NCBI GenBank assembly: GCA_028564705.1 | Contig: JAPXFQ010002904.1 | Location: forward strand, 1,240,001 to 1,304,000 | Reading direction: 5' to 3' | Source of the DNA: Apricaphanius iberus | Taxonomy: Eukaryota; Chordata; Actinopteri; Cyprinodontiformes; Aphaniidae | Length of the DNA stretch: 64,000 nt | Shown here: positions 55,476 through 64,000 of the stretch, one piece after another | Numbering within the stretch: position 1 is the first letter of the stretch | Layout of the letters: every line of letters begins with the position of its first letter | Program-made: the position numbers and the translations under genes | Notes under the pieces: generated by a model | Database searches by the model: none | What the model was told of the DNA's origin: nothing | The model's input: the letters and a program-made list of their open reading frames with translations, nothing else

Positions 55476-55659
55476 ATCTAAAATATTGCATGTATTCAGT
55501 TATTTCACCCTTTTTGTTTAAGTACATACAGTAATTCCATACATTATGTGTTCAGTCAGAGTTTTGATGCCCATAATTGAGAATCTACAGAGTAGTCATG
55601 AAAATAAAGAAAACACATTGAATGAGAAGGTGTGTCCAAACCTGTGGTCTGTACTGTAT

Positions 55660-56905
55660 ATTCACATAAAACTTTTATTGTTAGTAATCTAGTTTGTTAA
55701 GATGAAATGGATGAAAAAGATAATTATCATTAAAAAACAGCCCTAAAGAGATGTGCATTGTTTTATATTCAGAAATACAGAAGATAGATGTTGAAAAGAG
55801 CAGAGTTCCATCTCCACACGTTGATCATTGATACCCATGATTCAATTTTATAAGCTGTTAAAACAAACTGTGCATTTTGGTGGTTCAAAGTGTTCCTGTT
55901 CCTTTTTGCATACATCTTATTCTCCTCATTAAAAATCATAAAAGTTACTTTTATGAAGTTTAAGAAGGAATGATGCAAATATTATGCACTATGCAAATAT
56001 GCAGAAACAAATAGAATGCATTTTCTCTGATCCTGACGCCATCTAGGCAAAAAATAGGTTCTGTTCTGTTTTTCTATACAGTTTAACTGTTTTTGCATTG
56101 ATGTTCTGTTAGTTGTTAAATGATAACAGCCCAGCAAGGATTTGAAACATTTCAAAGTGGTTTATGCATTTGGCTTTACTGTGATTTTTCACTGAGCTGT
56201 GCTATGTTGGATCCATTAACAATCATTTATACCACAGTGTTTATTTTTATTGACACCAGTACTTTGCATTTATTTCCTGTCAATAGAAGTTCCAAATAGT
56301 ATAAAGATAGATGGGGCCTTCAAATGCGCAAATTTGTTTAAATAATAGCAGCGGTTTAAGTCCCAGTGAAAGAACTCTAAAGAGGTACGCAAGCACACAA
56401 GAATATACTGGTAGGTATACATTTAAAAAAAAAAAAACAACAACAGTGTTTTCGGCAATTAATACAGCTAATATAGCTATTAATTTAAATTCATATTTTA
56501 AGATCATTATAACAATTTTTTGGTATGTACTGTACGTGTAGTTATAAATGTTTAACATTTATTCAGTGTTAAAGTCAACATTAAAATCCATAGTTTTCTA
56601 TTGAGGGAGCACACAGGACTCCCCCACCTGACGTCACTTCCGGTCGAGCATTCTCACAAAAACAACTCTAAAAGCAAAAATAATGTATATATTAGTACAT
56701 TTTTATTTAGAAACTGTTCCTTATATATTTCTCTAAAATATGGTTTAAGGGGGGCTTTAACCTGTCACCTGCACTTTAAAATCTAAGTTGGACAAACACA
56801 AAAAGCAACCTTAAGAGTTCAAGTTTAATTTTCTAACTTAAAACTTTACTGAACTTCGTTGCCTTAAAATTTTGAGTTCTGCTAACTTTTCCATTTTACA
56901 GTGCT
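55660..56905. other. no gene seen
   Basis: Unassigned AT-rich sequence upstream of the Siglec-like gene. No promoter could be defined. Confidence 0.4.
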
Positions 56906-56907
56906 CA

Positions 56908-57001
56908 ATGCAGAAAGAACCCTGGTTGGGATTTAAACCTCCTCACTGGACCTTCTCAGTGCAAGGCAACAGTGCTACCAACTGTGCCACTGTGCAGCCG
57001 G
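56908..57001 (-). repeat. (GGAT)n SINE head fragment
   Basis: The minus strand reads GGCTGCACAGTGGCACAGTTGG (A box region), then CTGTTGCCTTGCACTGAGAA and GGTTTAAATCCC (B box), matching the SINE head at 19636-19702. The fragment ends about 115 bases before the Siglec-like start codon. Confidence 0.7.
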
Positions 57002-57116
57002 GATCTGACATTGTGGTGAAAATGTAAATATTTTGTTTTTTATATTGCACCTACATAAAGCAGCTCTTTTTATTGTGTTTCTAGTCAAGAACAAGAAGGA
57101 GAACAACTGGAATCTG

Positions 57117-59960
57117 ATGGCAGCTCTGTCTGAAAATGTGCTCACAGTCATGCTACTGAGTGTCTTCTTTCTTCCAGGTGACCTGTTTTATTATCTCCTT
57201 TCATTTGAAGACATCACTGTTATAATTTCTAGTTTTAAATATTTTTATCTGGATATTGTTTGGCTCCACGCTTAGCACGCTGGAGCTGAACTGAAGTTTA
57301 TCAATCATGAAGTTTCTCTGATGGCAGATTTTGGTGCAAATGATGTTCATCATTAGCATGTTTTTACAGGTTTTTTGGCTAATTGCCCAAGTCCAGTCCT
57401 CTCTATTGAAGGACCACCGATGATTGAAGCTCTGAGTGGATCTTGTTTGCAAATCCCATGTAGCTTTAGTTCAATGGATTCCAGCTATAACAACACTGGA
57501 GCTGTCTTTGGAATTTGGTTGAGAAAATCAACTAAATTTGATGACAAACCAAGCCCTGTCATTTTCAACAGCAGTGGGTCAGTCAACACCTATTCACTGA
57601 AATTTATAGGAAACCTGAAAAAGAACGACTGCACAACTCTGTTTCCTGATTTAAACTCAAGTTATACGGACAAATACTTCCTCCGAATTCAGAACTGGCC
57701 ATTCAAAGCAACAGCTGTTTGTCAACCTTTTCAAATAACAGTTAAAGGTGAGAAAAATATGTCTTGTAATAACATATATAAATCTAAAACATTTTGGTGT
57801 AAAAAGGTTAACTGGAATTCAGCCAAAATGTCAGTCAGTAATTTCATAAACTGTCTCATGTAAAACCCCAGATTCTCCTTGGAGTCCCAGCATTAACATC
57901 TCTGTAGGTGATCTAAAGGAGCATCAGTCTGTCACTATAACCTGCTCAGCTTTGACTCCTTGTCCACACTCACCTCCTGAACTCACCTGGAATCTCCAAC
58001 AAGACTCTCACAGACAAACAGATAAAAACACAGATGGAACCTTTACAACTAAAATCCAGGAAAACATCACTCTGTCAGACACACATGATGGATACAACAT
58101 CAACTGTTCTGCCAGATATCCTGTGAATGAAAGAAACAAAACAGCAGAGACAGAAGTGACTCTCAGTGTTTCATGTAAGTGATTCTGTCAGCAGGTCATG
58201 GTTCAGCTGTGATCGATACCTTTAATATATGTCCCATTTTCCTCAGATGCGCCTAGAAACACCTCTGCATCCATCAGTCCATCAGGTTTGGTGTCAGCAG
58301 GTAGCTGGGTGGAGCTGAGCTGCTCCAGCAGAGCCAAGCCTCCTCCCAGCTTCACTTGGTTCAGGAACAGCAAACATGGAGCCATAAATGTTTCTGTGGG
58401 GCAGGTTTACACCTTCAACGCTACAGAGGGAGGAGAGTATTACTGTGTGGCTACTAATGATATTGGGAATCAGAGATCATCAGTGATCCATCTCAGTACT
58501 GAAGGTTACAGTTCAATTCATGCTATTTAGCCTATTCAAATATCTGTAAAGGGATTATCAGTACTATTACAGGTGTTAATATTTACAAATTGTTTGTGTT
58601 TTTTCTAGGTGTAAAAATTACAACTTTTTACTATCTGGCCATTTTAGTGGGAAGCATTTGTTTCATTGTTCTTACTGTTGCTGTTTGGTGAGTAACCTAT
58701 GTAAAATCGAAACCTGTCAAGACTGTGTCAGGCCTAAGCATTTCACCTCCATCTTGTCTTAAAGGTTTAATTTGCTGGTGTTTTTTTAAATACATTTTAC
58801 GTGTTTTCTGTTATGAAAGAATGCTGTATGTCTTTTTGTTTGAAAAAAAAAAATCGCCTTCATTATTTTCAGTGTATTACAGTTCAGTGCAGCAGTGGGG
58901 AAACAGCACAATCAGTGAAAAGCACGTTTCTCTCCTCTGCTTGGCTAACTGCTACACAACTTTTACACTAGATACATTTACTAAAATGTATAATAGTGTA
59001 ATGTGAAACAAAAATAATTTCGATATTTAGCCTTAGAAGGAGTTTAACACCCAGTTTAGGTTACATTTCTAAACAAGACCAGACCGCGACGTGTCTGGGC
59101 CGTTATTGGGCTTACAATGAGCCTTGAGCTAGAACTATACCGGTGAAGTTTCTCTACGTCACTAGCCGGCCAGTCGGACAGGGATTCGGTGTCTCTTCCA
59201 AGAACAAATTCCAACCATTTCTTCTTCAGCTCCTCTTCCCTAGGTAAAAAAAAAGTAGTGTTGATGTGTTACCGCCACCAGATTGCATTGAACAAAAAAA
59301 AAGTTTTTCATGATTTTCAGTGAAGGAGACCTTTAATAAAACAAGAAAGCTGTAAAAATCTGACCTTTCACTTGAGCTTGTTTGTTTTTTCCTGAATTCT
59401 CATCTTTATTTCAATACAGTTTAATCTATGTTTTGTCTAAAATGAACCAATGTTGCTTCTGCTTCTTGCATCCTTTATGTTTTTCTTTGTTCATCCCCTC
59501 ATGTTTGTTCTAGATCATCTGCCTTCACTTTCTCTCTCAGTTTGAGTTTTTGTGTTTTCTCCAGGATTGCTAAAAACTATTCTGACAACTGTCTAATGTC
59601 TTCCAGGTGTTTAAAGTTCAAAAATTCAACTCCTCAACAAATTCAGGTGGGCGAACGTTTTACTTCTTTGCCTGTTACTGCTCTGAGTTTTAATCTGAAT
59701 ATGTATCAGACCATCAATATGAATAGTAAAACATGTATTTTTTTTAACAGAGAAAAACCAGTGAGGACCCTGTTGTTCCAATTAGTGCTGATAAAGCAGA
59801 GGAGGAAATCCACTATGGAGAGGTGAACTTCCTCCAGATTCGTCCTAAAGCTTCCTCGGTCTCCGGGCAGCACAGAGGAAATCAGGACACGGTGTACGCA
59901 CAGGTTAAAGTGTCTGCTGTCAGTCTAGAGGATCTCTATGCACAAGTGAGAAAACCATGA
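57117..59960 (+). CDS. Siglec-like (CD22/MAG-type) inhibitory Ig receptor, seven exons
   Basis: Exons: 57117-57177 (signal peptide, MAALSENVLTVMLLSVFFLP), 57370-57747 (V-set), 57872-58174 (Ig 2), 58247-58504 (Ig 3), 58609-58687 (TM), 59565-59646 (or from 59607) and 59751-59960 (tail). All phases agree; the product is 456 or 442 residues. The V-set has the double cysteine SCLQIPC, an extra DC and an arginine in KYFLRIQ at the siglec sialate-contact position. Ig 2 has ITCSALTPC with the extra cysteine expected for the siglec interdomain disulphide. The TM helix is YLAILVGSICFIVLTVAVW. The tail has EIHYGEV (ITIM), DTVYAQV (ITSM-like TxYxxV) and EDLYAQV. By family it is a surface receptor recruiting SHP phosphatases; ligand and cell type are inferred. 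Only two C2 domains, fewer than CD22. No pseudogene marks. Confidence 0.88.
59120..59243 (-). pseudogene. THAP-like module fragment in an intron
   Basis: Minus strand reads EEELKKKWLEFVLGRDTESL and then DWPASDVEKL. The first motif matches the fragment at 5034-5228. It lies in the intron before the Siglec-like receptor's juxtamembrane exon, antisense. Probably DNA-transposon debris. Confidence 0.3.
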
Positions 59961-60668
59961 CCTATTCTTGTCTGTCCAGGTTTTACTTTGTTTTCAGAAA
60001 CTTTTTACTCATCTTAAACACAATGTATTGCATTAATAATGTTAACATCAATGATTTCACCATTGCTCATGTTTGTGTTTTAACCCCTGAGTCTGTGTTA
60101 TATACGTAGACAGAGAGCTGACATTACAATCAAGTACGGTATACAGAATGGAATTTAATGTAAAAATGTTTGCTGAATTTCAATTTGATGAAAACATCTT
60201 GTTTTATTGTGTAATCAATCCTAAGCCATAATAAGTAACATTTATGAAAACATATTTATTGTTCATATATTATTATTGTCCTTTTCCATCAGTTTGTTGT
60301 TCCTGTTTACTATTAATGTTATGAATTATCAATAAATACATTTACAGGTTATTTTATTTATAAGATAATTTAAAGGAACTGGCAACTATGGTTTAGTTTA
60401 TTGAAGAGTGCTGCCTTGCCTCCTGGGATACACTACAGGCTTGCACTATCCATACATAGATGCATGGAGCAAGTGGCGCATAATAGAACATTCTTTCTCA
60501 ACCGGGGGTCCGCAAACCCTTGTGGTCCATGGTGGAATTGCAAGTGGTCGCGATGATAAAATATATATTTTTAAAAAAAGATCCTCTGACATTTATAGAA
60601 TATTTTATGTCAGTACACCTTAGACATTGTATTGACTAACAAATGGCATTAAGTGTGAAGAAGTAACA

Positions 60669-61120
60669 GTCCTCCAACATATCCCAGTCCTATCTGACCA
60701 TTTTTTAATAACTTTTGAATTTACTCTACCTGACTTTCCCAAATCTGAAAAAAACAAACAATTATTATTTATCAGATAATGCTGTAACAAGTTTTAAAGT
60801 ATCTGTTCCATTTTTGCTTCCCTATGTGTCTCAGAATAACACAGTGGATGGCAGTAATTCCATCACTAACCCTTCAGAAGTTGATGGTCTGGCTCAAAGC
60901 AGTACTTCCTCAATGCGTCTGGCGTTAGTGCAGCCCCCTTAAAAAAGAAGGTAATCAGCCATAGGATGCTGGCTCCCTGGTTTAATGCAGAGAGCAGAAT
61001 ACTAGGAAACTGGAGTGAAAACGGCGCTCTACACACTTAGAGGATTCCTCTGTAACCTGAAGAAATAGTCTACAACTCTCTAAAAAGACCCTTCAACAAG
61101 CTAGAACAGCATATTTTTTT
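60669..61120 (+). pseudogene. L2-type LINE fragment, 5' part
   Basis: One frame reads VLQHIPVLSDHFLITFEF, the end of the endonuclease with its SDH motif. A later frame reads MLAPWFNAESRIL and NWSEN, the conserved linker before reverse transcriptase in L2-like elements. Multiple stops. The RT portion resumes at 62968. Confidence 0.6.
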
Positions 61121-62965
61121 TCACTTGACAGTGAAGGGTAGGGTCAAGTTGAAATTACTCAAAAAAGCGAGTGAAATGTGTTGATTTGTTTTTTTAAGTA
61201 AACTCAGAGTTTTTTTTTTACAGTGTAGTGTCAGTAGACTTTATGGGATTCTTCATATGCAAAATGAATTCTCCCAAACATTATTACTTCTCTCTCAGTA
61301 AATGAGGCAGTACCAGAGAGAACTGTAGAATCATGTTTGTGACTGCACTGTTTGGATCCTATAGAACTAACGGAATTATCAAAATTTTCAACTTGTACGT
61401 TAGAGACAATCCCAACCAAATTATTTGGTGTTAGAGTCTGAGCCATGTATACGATATCAAAGGGGCCTAGAAATATGACGCCAGCATTCCAGTGACCAAC
61501 GGGAGAGCTGTCCGTCTCTCTCTCTCTCTCTCTCTCTCTCCTCCAAGCCGCTGAGCCTAGACCTGTCATGCTGGTTGGCAGGTGCGCTAATCCATCAGAC
61601 CCACTGCAGTTCCATGCAGTGTGAGTGGACCATCCACACAAAGTGGGAGGGAACAGCACGGGAGCTGTGTTTAAATCTCTGAATCACGGAACTTCGTTCT
61701 CTCTCTGGTTCGATCCTCGGACTAAAAGAAGATCCCCCCTCTTCCAATTCGCTCGGGTGGGTCAAAGGTTTCCTCTGGAACTGCAAAGAAGAGATCCCCT
61801 TTTCCAACAAGTGTTTTGACTTTTCCCCTTTTTGCAACCAAACCTTCCATTCTTTAACCAGCCATCAAAGACTTGCCCTGTGGTCTCCCTTTTTTAAATC
61901 TCCCTTCAGGGTGGCTGACGAGCCGAGCGCTTCGTTTCTCCCCTTTGCATTTTTCTGTCGAAATCAAGAATGCTGCATCCTTTTTTTTGCACCTGGAACG
62001 GCTTCTTATTTCAAAGAAAGTACGACTGTTTTCGTTTATTTACAGCCTGGGTGGAGTGAATCAGAAATTATTTGCATTTCTGCATGCATGCATGTTCTCA
62101 AGTTTTAAGGATCTGTGTGATCTAAGCGTTCTGTGAAGTTTCTGTGCTGTGTTTCTATTATGGTTAAAATTGTGAGCCTTGTTTGATTGTAAGCTTCCTG
62201 TATTGTCGTCCTTTGTTAATAAGCAGAGTTATCTGTTTGTATAAGGCTTTGGGTTTTTCCCCGTTAATTTGATAGTACGTTTAGGCGTTTGTGACAACAT
62301 GCACACGGAGTGCTCCCCAAAGATTTGCAAGGCGAATGGACACTTCAATTCTTATTCTCCCATGTTTCTAAACCAGAGCCTTTGTTAGCAGAAAACTACC
62401 TCCCTGATAAGGCCCACAAGGTTTTTCTTTGTTTTCTTTGCCTCGCCCTAGCAACAAAATCATTAAACTCCCCCCCATTCGGCAAGCTGCGCGTTCACGT
62501 CTGTGCACCGCTTCTACGCATGCACATGAGTAGCTGCATATGGACGTCAGCAGGAAGCGCCACGTGACGTGCCTAAGTGATGTCACCACTGGTCGCCATC
62601 TTGTTACGTAGCGTTAGCCTTTAGCATAGCCGTTAGCCTTAATATTTTTCTTTGTCTTGGTGTGGTTAGAATAAATTAGTTAAAAATGAATCAAATCTCT
62701 GGTTTCTTTTATTCTGAGTGTGCCTGTGAATTATTGCAAAGAATTCACTTCCTTCAGGAGGACTTCCTGGTACAATCTCTGATAATTAATAATTATAAGT
62801 AAGATCATTGATTGATAATCTTCTTTCAAACAGAGATAAGATCTTGTTTCTAGCCCAGAGGCTAGTGGTGCCCCGATTAGATGATTTGAAGGAATAATTA
62901 AATTATTAATTTACAAATTATTAATTTAAGAGATAGACCGTAACTTAACTTTATACATTTTAATT
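61121..62965. other. unassigned ~1.85 kb separating two halves of a LINE
   Basis: Includes a (CT)n run (61513-61542) and a CpG-containing stretch near 62490-62640 (GCGCCACGTGACGTGCC and GTTACGTAGCGTTAGCC). It looks like an insertion in the LINE, perhaps LTR-derived, but I found no paired terminal repeat or target duplication. Confidence 0.4.
61513..61542. repeat. (CT)n microsatellite
   Basis: About fifteen CT units. Confidence 0.9.
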
Positions 62966-62967
62966 GA

Positions 62968-63225
62968 TAGATCCCCTACACTGACCCTATTTTTGATATG
63001 ATTAATCTATCTTTAATGAATGGATAGGTACCAAAGGGATTTAAGGTTACTATACTTAAACCTTTACTTAAGAAATGCTCCCTCGATCAAGATAACTTAG
63101 CAAATTCCAGACTTATATATAACCTTCCTTTGTAATCAAAAATTCTTGATAAAATAGTTGCTAATCAGCAATATCGGCATCTAAACAGCAACAACCTGTT
63201 TGAAGAAGAGCGCTGTTGTATTTCC
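62968..63225 (+). pseudogene. L2-type LINE fragment, RT part
   Basis: Reads DPIFDMINLSLMNG, then VPKGFKVTILKPLLKKCSLD, NSRLIYNLPL, SKILDKIVANQQ and NNLFEEE. This is the conserved N-terminal portion of L2-clade reverse transcriptase, with stops. It continues the fragment at 60669-61120. Confidence 0.75.
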
Positions 63226-63534
63226 AGGTTCAGAAGCCCAAAAAGGTTCAGAATTACTGAATTAGAACAACTTACATTAAAGAAATATGAGTTACCTGTT
63301 GATATTGTACCCACTTTTGAATGCAAATCTTTATATCTGGAAAGAATGTTGCAGGATTCACACATAAAGAAACTGTATGAAATACTGAAATACTAGTCAG
63401 TTTGGATACTGATTATATTAAATTTGCACTGGAAGTGTGAGTGGATGTCAGACCTGCATTGTTAAAAAAATCCACATTAGGTTTTGAAGTGGTGGGGACA
63501 AAACTCTGATTTATAGATTGTGTCGGGACATGAT

Positions 63535-63845
63535 CAGATCAAATCAAATAAAAGCACCTTTCATACAAAAGAGCGTCTCAAAGTTCTTTACCGATTAAAA
63601 TTAACCAACATAACCCCCACAATAAAAACATGATCACAGCTATACTCCCCCTCCTTCCATCCCATCTCCCATGCACACACACACTTAAAAGCAAGAGTAA
63701 ACAAAAGCAACTTGTGGCAGAGTACAGATGAGCAAGGAAACGCCATCTGCATCTGCAGTAGCAGATCAACGTTAGGAGCCAAGGCTACCCCCACCTCCAT
63801 CTAAGCGCTACCTGGAGAGCACCCCGAAAGCCACAACAGCCACAA
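63535..63845 (-). repeat. interspersed repeat, copy 2 (partner at 21336-21725)
   Basis: Both copies share AAGCGCTAC, a GAGAGCACC block followed by A(A)GCCACA, a GTACAGATGAGC block and AAAG-T-CTTTA near the tail, in the same order, on the minus strand. No coding sequence. Confidence 0.65.
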
Positions 63846-64000
63846 AATACACATTCTGTATGTCTACTTTCCTGCAAGACCCCAAATCTGTAGACACTGT
63901 TTATTAAACTGAGGGTCAGATTCCTACACTTTTCCTACACTTTTCAAAATTATTTCTGCACCTGACCCCTGTCAGGCTTCGTAGAAAATGCTTAAATGCT

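Larger units (their letters stand above)
54917..55656 (+). mobile_element. Tc1 transposon remnant with complete ends and a nested foldback
   Basis: Ends CAGTACAGACCAAAAATTCGG (54917 on) and the mirrored GGTCTGTACTG (to 55656) are flanked by TA on both sides (54915-54916 and 55657-55658), the Tc1 target. The inner arms continue with CACACCTTCTC and its mirror GAGAAGGTGTG. Internally only a 3' transposase piece survives, and the left arm is split by a foldback element. Non-autonomous. Confidence 0.85.

Noticed and set aside
61231..61659. 142-codon minus-strand ORF over the CT repeat
   Set aside because: Part of it is translated from the CT microsatellite (RERERE), and no homology was recognised.
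1..64000. CRISPR arrays, operons, bacterial promoters or phage features
   Set aside because: None present; direct repeats are microsatellites, LTRs or transposon duplications in eukaryotic DNA.

Overview
This window is vertebrate nuclear DNA, almost certainly from a ray-finned (teleost, probably percomorph) fish. The evidence is intron-containing genes with GT/AG junctions, AT-rich intergenic DNA, and teleost-type repeats: Tc1 elements with long inverted repeats, hAT MITEs, a tRNA-derived SINE with a (GGAT)n tail, L2/CR1-like LINEs and a Ty3/gypsy chromovirus-like element. There are no operons, CRISPR arrays or bacterial features. Species was not determined.

Three protein-coding genes can be reconstructed. 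(1) pomp, the proteasome assembly chaperone, minus strand, 29351-31943: six exons, an exact 141-codon product, apparently intact. (2) A C11orf65 (MFI) homologue, minus strand, 36789-41747: eight 3' exons with mostly matching phases; the 5' exon(s) encoding the IQ-motif part were not found, and a LINE, a SINE and Tc1 debris lie in or beside it. (3) A Siglec-like (CD22/MAG-type) immunoglobulin receptor, plus strand, 57117-59960: signal peptide, V-set, two C2-type Ig domains, one TM helix and a cytoplasmic tail with ITIM/ITSM-like tyrosines. Two Pol III genes are clear: a Y RNA (27947-28051), with an upstream TATA box and T-run terminator, and tRNA-Cys(GCA) (32228-32299), about 285 bp upstream of the pomp start codon.

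Layout: 0-7.9 kb is repeat debris (LINE fragments, two copies of a (GAATT)-tailed repeat in opposite orientation, a THAP-like module). 8.0-11.45 kb is a deleted gypsy element with LTRs and a 5-bp target duplication. 11.5-27.9 kb is mostly unassigned AT-rich DNA with Tc1 and LINE remnants and a SINE nested in a LINE with a perfect 13-bp TSD. 27.9-32.3 kb is the Y RNA / pomp / tRNA-Cys block. 32.6-36 kb holds DNA transposons and a decayed helicase. 36.8-41.8 kb is C11orf65. 42.3-46.4 kb is a LINE with two long open ORFs joined by an ATGA overlap. 47-55.7 kb holds MITEs, an L2 fragment, two Tc1 elements (one carrying a nested foldback) and an inverted-repeat element with a 159-codon ORF. 57-60 kb is the Siglec-like gene. 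60.6-63.8 kb is an L2-type LINE split by about 1.85 kb of unassigned DNA, then another dispersed repeat.

The host genes have no obvious joint pathway. No wholly new biological system is claimed; the most useful items are the Y RNA gene, the intact LINE, the ORF-bearing inverted-repeat element at 53 kb and the well-delimited transposon insertions. All family assignments rest on recognised motifs, not on database searches.
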